IMG/VR virus record: IMGVR_UViG_3300043436_003534 | Span: 1-37,913 of that record | From: a virus | Strand: one strand, 5' to 3' | Length of the DNA stretch: 37,913 bases | The notes under the pieces: generated by a model | What the model was told of the DNA's origin: nothing | The model's database searches: none | What the model saw: the letters and a program-made list of their open reading frames with translations, nothing else | Program-made: the position numbers and the translations under genes | Shown here: positions 8,548-14,384 of the stretch, in pieces | Layout: each line of letters starts with the position of its first letter | How positions within the stretch are numbered: the stretch's first letter is position 1

Positions 8548-8612
8548 TGGTCCTATGCATTGAACTGCCATCCATTGGTTCCTGATCCATTGGACTCGGA
8601 TGCATAGAAGTC
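8548..8612 (-). repeat. four-unit 15-bp repeat array (terL-terS gap)
   Basis: Cores at 8555, 8570, 8585 and 8600 on the plus strand (ATGCATTG, ATCCATTG, ATCCATTG, ATGCATAG) are spaced exactly 15 bp. Read on the minus strand the unit is roughly NNNNNNCCAATGSAT, and the array ends CATAGGAC. A same-type array in the opposite orientation lies at 10850-10910. Iteron-like; it could be a binding site for terminase small subunit, an initiator or a regulator. Confidence 0.75.
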
Positions 8613-9062
8613 TTACTTCCCCCCTCCGAAGGCACCGAGTAGTGCACCGCTTACTGACAACTCCTTCCCACCTTTACCAGTGTGTTCCAATTGAGCGCGA
8701 GCTACGTAGCCTCTCGTTCGCTCCAGTAACCATGCGGAGCCTTGCCATCCGGGACCGCAGGAACGGACTACGGATGTGAGGTCATACTCGCCCCTGGTTT
8801 TCGCAGCATCGATCTCCTCCTTTCGTTCAGGGTATCGCAGCAAGTACTTGGCGAAGGTTTTATCCGTCATGCCTGCAAGGTGACACAAGCGATCGAAAGG
8901 GATCCCGAGTGAAGCGCCGTCGAGGACCCGGTTCCAATTGGAAGGAGCAACCTCCTTTGGTGGAGGACCTTTTTTTAGTGGCTTCCGGACAGAAGGAATT
9001 GGTGCCTCTTTCCTTTCCACCCTTTCCACCACAACTACTTCCTTTTCCTTCACCTTGGCCAT
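8613..9062 (-). CDS. terS: terminase small subunit-like DNA-binding protein
   Basis: 149 residues from ATG 9062 (MAKVKEKEVVVVERV), chosen over the open GTG/ATG-less extension because a palindrome lies in front of it. A basic Pro/Lys linker leads to a helix-turn-helix block: SLGIPFDRLCHLAGMTDK then TFAKYLLRYPERK, and helices with WQGSAWLLERTRGY. The GxxxxRLCxLAGMxxxTF pattern with a C-terminal ExxxPGWQGSAWxLER helix is typical of small terminase-like proteins encoded next to terL. It would recognise packaging sites and load TerL. Confidence 0.75.
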   Translation of the reverse strand: MAKVKEKEVVVVERVERKEAPIPSVRKPLKKGPPPKEVAPSNWNRVLDGASLGIPFDRLCHLAGMTDKTFAKYLLRYPERKEEIDAAKTRGEYDLTSVVRSCGPGWQGSAWLLERTRGYVARAQLEHTGKGGKELSVSGALLGAFGGGK

Positions 9063-9065
9063 GGA

Positions 9066-9088
9066 TTCACTTTGCCCCACAAAGTGAA
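9066..9088. promoter_or_regulatory. perfect 9-bp inverted repeat in front of terS
   Basis: TTCACTTTG-CCCCA-CAAAGTGAA, arms 9066-9074 and 9080-9088, ending three bases before the terS ATG on the minus strand. It shares TTCAC/GTGAA half-sites with GTGAACC copies at 9084, 9105 and 9151. It could be an operator or an RNA hairpin controlling terS translation. Confidence 0.65.
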
Positions 9089-9115
9089 CCACTCTGAAAT
9101 AAATGTGAACCGGTG

Positions 9116-9144
9116 TTGACAAGTACCGCCTTCCGTTGCATTCT
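9116..9144 (+). promoter_or_regulatory. putative rightward promoter for the small-gene operon
   Basis: TTGACA (9116-9121), 17-bp spacer, CATTCT (9139-9144). The predicted start is near 9151, about 30 bases before ATG 9181. A TTGTCA on the minus strand overlaps the same bases (9117-9122), so a divergent terS promoter may share this site, though no clear minus-strand -10 is seen. Confidence 0.55.
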
Positions 9145-9150
9145 TCCCCC

Positions 9151-9170
9151 GTGAACCGATAGTCGGTTCC
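9151..9170. promoter_or_regulatory. operator-like inverted repeat with GTGAACC half-site
   Basis: GAACCGA-TAG-TCGGTTC, arms 9153-9159 and 9163-9169, perfect over 7 bp, starting right at the predicted start of the 9116 promoter. Its GTGAACC half matches copies at 9084 and 9105. A bound repressor here would block early rightward transcription. Confidence 0.6.
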
Positions 9171-9180
9171 TTCCTACACC

Positions 9181-9291
9181 ATGAAAACACGCTCAAAACT
9201 CCTCCGTGCTCTAGGATTCCTAGCGCTTCACCTCCTCCTCCTCCCGGTCATCTGGCTTTTGGCCGATGCTTTGATCGGAGGTGCAAATTGA
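9181..9291 (+). CDS. 36-residue single-span membrane peptide
   Basis: ATG 9181 to TGA 9291. Basic start MKTRSKLLRALG followed by a hydrophobic segment of about 20 residues (FLALHLLLLPVIWLLADAL) and a short GGAN end. A single inner-membrane helix with positive-inside N-terminus is predicted. First gene after the 9116 promoter; its stop overlaps the TTG start of the next ORF (TTGA). Unknown role; tiny membrane peptides at the head of phage operons often act on host membranes, but nothing specific is shown here. Confidence 0.65.
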   Translation: MKTRSKLLRALGFLALHLLLLPVIWLLADALIGGAN

Positions 9292-9542
9292 CTCTTTACC
9301 GTTGCAACGGCTTCCGCTCCGTCCGCTCCGATTCTATCCGGGACGCCGCCGGGGTTTTCGCGAAACGTGCCGCCCGGCGGGCATTCGGTCGCCGTGGTAT
9401 CGTCCGAACCCTCGTGGAGGATTCCTACACCCGGAACCTGTCCATCGTGGAGTTTGCCGCTTTCATAGGCTACAGCACCGGTCCCAATGAAACGACGGGC
9501 CACAATGTTCGTTTTACCGTGATCAACGGAGGTGCCCTTTGA
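9288..9542 (+). CDS. small protein of unknown function (TTG start)
   Basis: 84 residues read from TTG 9288, which overlaps the upstream stop (TTGA). Sequence MTLYRCNGFRSVRSDSIRD then AARRAFGRRGIVRTLVED and FAAFIGYSTGPNETTG. The end of the frame overlaps the next TTG start by the same TTGA pattern, so both junctions support the start. Mixed alpha/beta with no known motif. Unknown function; probably co-translated with the Cys-rich gene that follows. Confidence 0.65.
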   Translation: MTLYRCNGFRSVRSDSIRDAAGVFAKRAARRAFGRRGIVRTLVEDSYTRNLSIVEFAAFIGYSTGPNETTGHNVRFTVINGGAL

Positions 9543-10243
9543 ACGGATTTGTCCTTCACGAGGATCGCGACCGCGTGATCATCGCGACCGGCTTCTCTTC
9601 CCCTTCCGACAATCGGAAAACGGGCGATATGATCCAAATTTGGATTCTTGTCAAAGCCGTTTCCCCTACCGAAGCAATTCGAACGGGGTTGGACCGTTTG
9701 ATCTGCGGCAATTGCGTCCATCGCGGGCACGAAGAAAACGGTCGCTTCGGTGTGGAAAGGACATGCTACGTAAATCCCGGCCAAGCTCCCCAAGGGATTT
9801 GGAAAGCGTGGAAAGCGGGCCGATACTCTCCCTTGCGCAGTCTCGAGTGTTTCGTTGGAAGGAAAGTCCGATTCGGCGCATATGGCGATCCTACCCATAT
9901 CCCTTTGAGCCTCGCCCTCGCGATCGCGGGCGTTGCAAGCGGTCACACGGGCTACACCCATCAGTGGAGAAAACCCTCCTTGCAAGGGTGGAAATCGCTT
10001 TTGATGGCCTCCGTGGATTGCATCGCTGAGCTTGTGATTGCCCGGTCCATGGGGTGGAGCACCTTCCGTGTGACACCCGATACCGATCATCACACGGTGG
10101 AAACCCTGTGCGCCTCCGACCGAGTCGGCACTCCCTGCGCCGATTGCCTAGCCTGCGCGGGCTCCCGTTCCGGTGTCCGCTCAATCCACATCCCGGTGCA
10201 CGGGACCGGACGTCGACACTTCATTGAGTCGGCCAGTGTGTGA
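9539..10243 (+). CDS. conserved Cys-rich phage protein of unknown function
   Basis: 234 residues from TTG 9539. The N-terminal part reads SDNRKTGDMIQIWILVK, then a Cys block ICGNCVHR...TCYVNPGQAPQGIWKAWK, and near the end TLCASDRVGTPCADCLACAG. I recall similar proteins (NRKTGDM, CGxCxHR, CYVN.GQAP, CxxCxxC) from phages and plasmids of several phyla, always without known function. The Cys clusters suggest a metal or Fe-S site, possibly in a nucleic-acid enzyme. Middle of the rightward operon, coupled to its neighbour by TTGA. No SD. Confidence 0.75.
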   Translation: MNGFVLHEDRDRVIIATGFSSPSDNRKTGDMIQIWILVKAVSPTEAIRTGLDRLICGNCVHRGHEENGRFGVERTCYVNPGQAPQGIWKAWKAGRYSPLRSLECFVGRKVRFGAYGDPTHIPLSLALAIAGVASGHTGYTHQWRKPSLQGWKSLLMASVDCIAELVIARSMGWSTFRVTPDTDHHTVETLCASDRVGTPCADCLACAGSRSGVRSIHIPVHGTGRRHFIESASV

Positions 10244-10311
10244 GTTGTCCGGTCAGCCTATGGGGGCGACTCCGTAGGTTGCGCGGGCAATTGACGCCCT
10301 TACAAGAAAAC

Positions 10312-10545
10312 ATGAAAACCACACAAGTCCCTACCGCAACCCGCAACCCGTACCGAATCAGCGCCATGGAAGCGCTTGAAAACGAGGGTTGGGAACCATC
10401 CGAAGACGGCGCTTTTGAATACGCCCGCCATGCTATGTTCGATGGCACCTCGCCCGCTTGTTGCACTGAGGGTTGCATTGTCGAACCAGACGGGCGCTGC
10501 TCCCATGGGTGCCCTTCACTTCTGATCGCCCTTGGCATGATCTGA
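10312..10545 (+). CDS. small Cys-rich conserved phage protein
   Basis: 77 residues from ATG 10312 (MKTTQVPTATRNPYRIS), preceded by ACAAGAAAAC, another A-rich leader without SD. It has MEALENEGWEPSEDGAFEYA and ends CTEGCIVEPDGRCSHGCPS plus LLIALGMI. The VEPDGxCxHGCPSxLxALGxI ending is shared by small proteins of many phages and bacteria. Cys spacing C-x3-C-x7-C-x3-C fits a small zinc-binding fold. Role unknown. A 68-bp gap separates it from the previous gene. Confidence 0.8.
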   Translation: MKTTQVPTATRNPYRISAMEALENEGWEPSEDGAFEYARHAMFDGTSPACCTEGCIVEPDGRCSHGCPSLLIALGMI

Positions 10546-10547
10546 TC

Positions 10548-10622
10548 ATGAAAACAACCCACACTTTCCTACTTGAAGAGCACGCCCGGGAGTTTTCGCT
10601 TTTAATCGAGGCTTTGGAATGA
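10548..10622 (+). CDS. 24-residue peptide
   Basis: ATG 10548 (two bases after the previous stop) to TGA 10622. Sequence MKTTHTFLLEEHARE then FSLLIEALE, a single amphipathic acidic helix. Support is only positional: its end overlaps the ATG of the next membrane peptide (ATGA) and its start resembles the MKTTQ start of the gene before it. It may be a real small protein or just a coupling leader. Confidence 0.4.
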   Translation: MKTTHTFLLEEHAREFSLLIEALE

Positions 10623-10711
10623 CCGATCTATTCCGTGCCCTTGGCTACCTCTTGCTTGGCGCTTTCTTCGTTGCCCTTATGGTCCTCTCCGCCCTAGCGG
10701 GCAACGGTTGA
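10619..10711 (+). CDS. 30-residue single-span membrane peptide
   Basis: ATG 10619, overlapping the upstream stop, to TGA 10711. MTDLFRALGYLLLGAFF then VALMVLSALAGNG: nearly the whole peptide is one hydrophobic helix. With the 36-residue peptide at 9181 it gives this operon a membrane peptide at each end. A terminator-like hairpin follows 23 bases later. Function unknown. Confidence 0.5.
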   Translation: MTDLFRALGYLLLGAFFVALMVLSALAGNG

Positions 10712-10733
10712 TAGTCGGCCACTCTCCCCCTTC

Positions 10734-10768
10734 GCCCCCGTATGGTTCGCCCTGCGGGGCTTTTCTTT
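10734..10768 (+). terminator. possible terminator of the small-gene operon
   Basis: GCCCC (10734-10738) pairs with GGGGC (10756-10760), followed by TTTTCTTT. An alternative short stem GCCC-TGCG-GGGC (10749-10760) ends at the same U tract. It lies just after the last gene of the 9181-10711 set. Confidence 0.5.
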
Positions 10769-10849
10769 GCCCGGATCCGGCGTCCACTCGGTTCCCTTCC
10801 TTCCTTCCTTCCCAGTCAACCTCTCCGCCAGGTTGCCCATTACCCTTGC

Positions 10850-10922
10850 ACTCCAATGCATGATTCCCCAATGCATTGCTCCCCGATGCATTGCGCCCCT
10901 ACCCATAGGACATGGCATGTCC
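10850..10922 (+). repeat. second four-unit 15-bp repeat array plus palindrome
   Basis: Cores at 10856, 10871, 10886 and 10901 (ATGCATGA, ATGCATTG, ATGCATTG, ACCCATAG), again exactly 15 bp apart, with the same unit type (NNNNNCCCAATGCAT) and the same CATAGGAC end as the 8548-8612 array but in the opposite orientation. The array is followed at once by GGACATG-G-CATGTCC (10908-10922), a perfect 7-bp inverted repeat. No gene is seen here. Confidence 0.75.
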
Positions 10923-11024
10923 CACCCCTCCGTTTATGATCCGCGCCCACAACTTATGCACCGGCCCATACGCCATACAGAATTCGGAATTCGGAATCTT
11001 GAAATCCGGAATCCGCGGAGCCCC

Positions 11025-11118
11025 GAGCATGGAGCGGCATCCCGCGAGCATGGAGCGGTAGAAGCGATTTATTCCATCCCCACACTTTCACGCTTGACGA
11101 CTGAGCATGGAGCGGTAG
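11025..11118 (+). repeat. three copies of GAGCATGGAGCGG
   Basis: Copies at 11025-11037, 11046-11058 and 11103-11115; the last two extend to GAGCATGGAGCGGTAG. The first two are 21 bp apart. The third overlaps the spacer of a TTGACG promoter in front of the 11132 gene. The stretch 10769-11131 otherwise holds the 15-bp array, some GGAATC-type short repeats near 10981-11015, and no credible gene. Confidence 0.7.
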
Positions 11119-11121
11119 GGT
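11094..11121 (+). promoter_or_regulatory. putative promoter of the 11132 gene
   Basis: TTGACG (11094-11099), 16-bp spacer, TAGGGT (11116-11121). The predicted start falls only a few bases before ATG 11132, giving an almost leaderless message. The third GAGCATGGAGCGG repeat fills most of the spacer. Confidence 0.45.
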
Positions 11122-11131
11122 GTGTCCCGAC

Positions 11132-11320
11132 ATGAGCATTCCCCTTGTTCCCTTCCTGCGTCTGCGTGACTGCGAGGAGCCCTTCGTGATGTGCGGTGAG
11201 CGATGGCTATTCGTCACCTGTCTCCGTGCTGACGGCATGCCTGACATCGGTGTGTACCGATTCTCGACGGACCTGACGCACGACTATCTGGCGTGGCGAG
11301 AGGCTTTCAACCTGCGCTGA
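11132..11320 (+). CDS. 62-residue protein of unknown function
   Basis: Starts at ATG 11132 (MSIPLVPFLRLRDCEEPF); an in-frame GTG four codons earlier is less likely. It reads VMCGERWLFVTCLRADG, then GVYRFSTDLTHDYLAW. The xVYRFSxDLTxDYxxWRxxFNL end resembles small phage proteins I have seen without function. Two Cys flank a beta strand. 23 bases separate it from the next gene, so they are likely co-transcribed from the TTGACG promoter. Confidence 0.7.
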   Translation: MSIPLVPFLRLRDCEEPFVMCGERWLFVTCLRADGMPDIGVYRFSTDLTHDYLAWREAFNLR

Positions 11321-11343
11321 TATACAAACAACAGGCCAACGAT

Positions 11344-11544
11344 ATGACACTAAGCGAGATCAAGTCTGCTGTGAGAGATGGCAAGACTGTGCATTGGAAG
11401 AACCATGGGTACCGAGTGATATACGCTCCCAAGCTCAATGACTTCCTGATCCGGTTCGACTACAACGATGACTGCATTGGTCTGACATGGGTGGACGGCG
11501 TGACGATGAACGGCGAGGAGGCGGACTTCTTCATTGCCGAGTAG
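11344..11544 (+). CDS. conserved 66-residue phage protein
   Basis: Starts at ATG 11344 (MTLSEIKSAVRDGKTVHW). The pattern MTLxEIKxAVxxGKTVxWxNxxYxV ... CIGLTWxDGVTxNG is shared by small proteins common in phages and plasmids of varied hosts; the end here is CIGLTWVDGVTMNGEEADFF. Its function is unknown. The leader CAACAGGCCAACGAT is A/C-rich and lacks an SD. It is the last gene before the 11573 terminator. Confidence 0.8.
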   Translation: MTLSEIKSAVRDGKTVHWKNHGYRVIYAPKLNDFLIRFDYNDDCIGLTWVDGVTMNGEEADFFIAE

Positions 11545-11572
11545 GCCAAACATCCCCATCACCACTCCGCGG

Positions 11573-11607
11573 AGCCCTCGGACCACCCATCCGGGGGCTT
11601 TCCGTTT
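11573..11607 (+). terminator. rho-independent terminator of the 11132-11544 pair
   Basis: Ten-pair stem AGCCCTCGGA (11573-11582) / TCCGGGGGCT (11590-11599) with one G-U pair, 7-nt loop, then TTTCCGTTT. It sits 29 bases after the 11544 stop. Confidence 0.75.
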
Positions 11608-11820
11608 CCAGCCCCGCGGACCCCGCTTTCGCAATTTGATGCGGAATCCCCCCTCCGACGCACTGGCGACCCCTTTCTGATCGATTGCGAGGCATCCACA
11701 TCCATCCATCGGACCAAGCATTCCGGTCCCAGCGTCCGGATACCCCTACCTCCCATCCTCCGGATCCCCGGATCCCTGCTTCCCTGCTTCCAAGTTTCGC
11801 AATCCGGAATCAGGGGTTCT

Positions 11821-11887
11821 CAAAAATTGCCGCCGAGCGCGGGGCGTCTTGAAACGCCCCCGCAGCGTCTCGGCGATGCTATTTTTG
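11821..11887. terminator. 67-bp near-palindrome, probable bidirectional terminator
   Basis: Outer arms CAAAAAT / ATTTTTG (11821-11827, 11881-11887), then GC / GC, then CGCCGAG / CTCGGCG (11831-11837, 11869-11875), and an inner stem GCGGGGCGT / ACGCCCCCGC (11839-11847, 11854-11863) with one bulge and loop CTTGAA. GC stem flanked by A and T tracts on both sides suits termination in both directions. The 11608-11820 stretch before it holds no gene that I can support. Confidence 0.65.
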
Positions 11888-11928
11888 ACTCCCTTTTAAG
11901 GGAGTAGTAAGACTCCCTTTTAGGGGAG
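11888..11928. repeat. tandem palindromes ACTCCCTTTTAAGGGAGT
   Basis: A perfect 8-bp-arm palindrome at 11888-11905 is repeated imperfectly at 11912-11928 (ACTCCCTTTTAGGGGAG), 24 bp later and each preceded by G. They lie between the large hairpin and the 11986 promoter, where an operator or an origin element would be expected. Confidence 0.6.
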
Positions 11929-11944
11929 ATAGCGGGGGGGGCGC

Positions 11945-12022
11945 GGAACTTTCTGGGACCGTGATTGGAAGTTCCTTCTGGATACTTGACGGGTGCCCCG
12001 GGAGAACGTACCTTGGTTCTCC
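11945..12022 (+). promoter_or_regulatory. promoter with nested inverted repeats before the 12024 gene
   Basis: TTGACG (11986-11991), 17-bp spacer, TACCTT (12009-12014); predicted start about 12021, two or three bases from ATG 12024. GGAGAAC/GTTCTCC (12001-12007, 12016-12022) wraps the -10 and start site. GGAACTT/AAGTTCC (11945-11951, 11969-11975) lies upstream. The 10-mer AGAACGTACC (12003-12012) also occurs over the -10 of the 23.5-kb promoter. Confidence 0.55.
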
Positions 12023-12023
12023 T

Positions 12024-12641
12024 ATGAGTTATCTAGAGAACGGTTCCACCCTCCGCGCCATGTTCCGCCTGATGCCGCCGATGAGGCACGACGCCGACCC
12101 TACTCGGTCCGAGGTCGTGACCTACATTCGCGAGAATCTGAAATGCGATCTTGGCCGTGCGCTTCGTGCGTTTGATTCGATGCGCCACATGAAGAGCGCG
12201 GTATTGATATTCGATCGTATCCATCGCCAGTGGCGTGGTTGTGATTGGGTTCCCGCCGAGGAGGTTGATAAGGTATCAATGCTATTGGCAATGATCACTG
12301 AGATGAAGCGTGATATATCCTCGCTGAGGTCTGAGCTTCGTAAGGTGAAGGGTGAGGTCGTGTGGCTGCGTCGTCGCAAGGGAGGCAGGAAGACCGATGA
12401 TGTGGCCGACTCGGAGGAGGATGATCTGGATTCGAAACCCCAACAGCAACAAGCCGCTCCCCCCGAAGAGAAAGCGGCTGATGGAGAGGACTGGTTTAAG
12501 GCTATGCGCGACGCCCTCGACGAGGATAAGAAGGCTTCTTCGGTGGCTGCGGCTCCTTCAGTTGCGCCCCGGTCATCACCATGGGATTCCACTGCTCCCA
12601 CAGAATATCCTTGGGAGAATGCTGAAGATGTAGTGAGTTAG
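12024..12641 (+). CDS. 205-residue protein, helical with coiled coil and acidic tail
   Basis: Starts at ATG 12024 (MSYLENGSTLRAMFRL) directly at the predicted transcription start. The N-terminal 80 residues are helical and basic (SEVVTYIRENLKCDLGRAL, then HRQWRGCDW). Residues about 90-120 form a coiled coil (MKRDISSLRSELRKVKGE) followed by WLRRRKGGRK and a low-complexity Gln/Pro/Ala/Glu-rich tail with EDWFKAMRDALDEDK and YPWENAED. It looks like a DNA-binding or scaffold-type regulator, but no family is recognised. Its last 140 bases overlap the end of the primase-helicase gene on the other strand. Confidence 0.7.
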   Translation: MSYLENGSTLRAMFRLMPPMRHDADPTRSEVVTYIRENLKCDLGRALRAFDSMRHMKSAVLIFDRIHRQWRGCDWVPAEEVDKVSMLLAMITEMKRDISSLRSELRKVKGEVVWLRRRKGGRKTDDVADSEEDDLDSKPQQQQAAPPEEKAADGEDWFKAMRDALDEDKKASSVAAAPSVAPRSSPWDSTAPTEYPWENAEDVVS

Positions 12642-14364
12642 CATCCAGCCTTGATCCGCGCTTGCAGAAGGCCAGTTGGAACCGTCGAGGCTTCGACTGG
12701 CCTACTTCTACCAAGACCGCGATCTCCCGCGCCCAGTTGGCGAGTTCGCTGGATCCGAACCCGGAGTGGGCGAGTTCCATGGTGGTCATGGGTTCGCCGT
12801 CCTTCCGCTGGGCTTTGCTGATGTGGTGCATCCAGATCCAAGCGACCTTGGTCTGGTGGAGGATGGGCTGGAGTTTGTTCCTCAAGAACACGCTGACCTC
12901 GCCCTGGTCGCTGAGGTCTCCCCCGAAGTAGGAGAAGAGCGGATCTCCGATGATGACATCGAGCTTCGATCGGGTGATGAATCTCTTCGCGTAGGCCAGG
13001 AATGCGTCACCGGTGCGGACGGCCTCGGTGCGGAAGTGCAGGTTCTCTTGGAGGATGCGGATGTCGGGCGTGTGCATGTTCAGCCCCTTGATGACGCCCT
13101 TGAATGCTTCGGCGAGGTCGCCCTTGTCGTTCTCGGCTTGGACGATACCGATGCGGAGTGGTCGTACAGGTGCAACACCGAAGAAGTCCCTGCCCATGGC
13201 CCACTGGATGACGATCTGCATCATCAGGGATGACTTCCCGATGCCGGTGCCACCGGAGATGATCATGGAGGATCCGCGTGTGAGCCACCGTTTGCCGATG
13301 AGGTTATCCGGATCCTTGTCCGGGTCGAAGTTGATGAGGTCTTTGACCGTGACGACGGTGGCCTTGTCATCATCGGTCTCCCGATCGGTGAGCCAATCTT
13401 CCCATGATCGAGCGCCGAGGTTGATGTCCAACAGCTTCTGCTTCTCTTCGCCCCGCCAGGAGCCGGGGAGCCGGGAGAAGCGCGAGGGGTTCTTGTTCTT
13501 GGGATCGACATCGGGGATTGCCGAGTAGATGAGGTCCCTGCGGGCGTCCCATTCCTTGCGGTTGGGGGCATCGACACGGACCCATGCATGGATGGACTTG
13601 CCACCGGAGTCGATGAGGACGCTGATGGGGAGGCCCGAGGAGCGGAGGAGCTGTTCCTGCTCGGCCTTGGGTTTGGAATCGAACTCCACCAGGACATGGC
13701 GGTACGCGCTGACATCGTTGTCGGAGCCGCTGTAGAGGTTGGGCTTGAACGGGTTGATGCGTACGAAGACGCCATCGGTTCGGTCGCTGCGGAACAGGAT
13801 GGACTCGGGATCATCGAAGCGAGCGATCCAGTCCTCGAGGGGAAGGAATGAGCCGGCACTGATTGGCCTACCATCCTCGACCTGCTCGCAGATGCAGACC
13901 ACCTCGGTGGCCGCGAAGGCGGATGTGAGGAACCGCTTGAACTCCGATGCGTCGTGCGAGGCCGGTATGGGGGCTGCGGGCGGGTTTGATGGCGCGGACG
14001 GCTCCACGGACCCCTCTGGCACCCGCGGAGGCTCCACAGGCTTTGGCCTACTGAACCGCACCCGTGTCAGGTCCAATGGCTCAGCGGGGCTGCTTGCCGA
14101 GGAATTGGCGAGGTGCCCGCGGGGCTTGGAGTGGGACTTCTCATTGGCCTGTCGGATCTTGTGGAGGAGTTCGCGGTCCTGCCAAGGTGGCTGGCATGAG
14201 CGGTTCCAATCGGACAGGAGTGTGAATGCGTCTGTGTCTGATAGGCCGAAGCCGTGGACGAGGCCAACGGCGGCGGTGTAGGTTTGTGAGTGCCCTCCGG
14301 ATCCGGAGATGGCTGGCGGTACCTTGGCGAGCCAAAGCGCCGCTCGTTCGAGGAGCGTTGTCAT
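12502..14364 (-). CDS. primase-helicase (AEP-like primase fused to RepA-type ATPase)
   Basis: 620 residues from ATG 14364 (MTTLLERAALWLAKV). N-terminal helical region with WNRSCQPPW near residue 55, like primase C-terminal-type linkers. A primase-like block follows: HVLVEFDSK (about 226), LIDSGGKSIHAW (about 250) and NPSRFSRLPGS, consistent with an archaeo-eukaryotic-type primase core. A RecA-fold ATPase follows with Walker A SGGTGIGKSS (about 371), VIIGDPLFSYFGG and WMHHISKAQR, as in RepA/DnaB-like hexameric helicases. It probably primes and unwinds at the phage fork. Leader AACAAATCAACGAC lacks an SD. Confidence 0.85.
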   Translation of the reverse strand: MTTLLERAALWLAKVPPAISGSGGHSQTYTAAVGLVHGFGLSDTDAFTLLSDWNRSCQPPWQDRELLHKIRQANEKSHSKPRGHLANSSASSPAEPLDLTRVRFSRPKPVEPPRVPEGSVEPSAPSNPPAAPIPASHDASEFKRFLTSAFAATEVVCICEQVEDGRPISAGSFLPLEDWIARFDDPESILFRSDRTDGVFVRINPFKPNLYSGSDNDVSAYRHVLVEFDSKPKAEQEQLLRSSGLPISVLIDSGGKSIHAWVRVDAPNRKEWDARRDLIYSAIPDVDPKNKNPSRFSRLPGSWRGEEKQKLLDINLGARSWEDWLTDRETDDDKATVVTVKDLINFDPDKDPDNLIGKRWLTRGSSMIISGGTGIGKSSLMMQIVIQWAMGRDFFGVAPVRPLRIGIVQAENDKGDLAEAFKGVIKGLNMHTPDIRILQENLHFRTEAVRTGDAFLAYAKRFITRSKLDVIIGDPLFSYFGGDLSDQGEVSVFLRNKLQPILHQTKVAWIWMHHISKAQRKDGEPMTTMELAHSGFGSSELANWAREIAVLVEVGQSKPRRFQLAFCKRGSRLDANSLHLQHSPKDILWEQWNPMVMTGAQLKEPQPPKKPSYPRRGRRA

Positions 14365-14384
14365 GTCGTTGATTTGTTGCTGGA

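Noticed and set aside
8456-8647. 63-residue leftward ORF with five-residue repeats through the 15-bp array
   Set aside because: The repeats follow from the 15-bp DNA period; it overlaps both terminase genes and has no SD. Kept as a repeat, not as a gene.
8548-10922. CRISPR array
   Set aside because: Units are only 15 bp with no longer spacers and only four per array; no cas-like genes.
10954-11247. Leftward ORF with PLHARG repeats
   Set aside because: Its repeats come from the GAGCATGGAGCGG DNA repeat, and it crosses the start of a better rightward gene.
11559-11756. Leftward ORF starting MGGRGIRTLGP, resembling false ORFs that lie antisense to tRNA genes
   Set aside because: I tried to fold the plus strand as a tRNA; no acceptor stem, T loop or anticodon arm fits.
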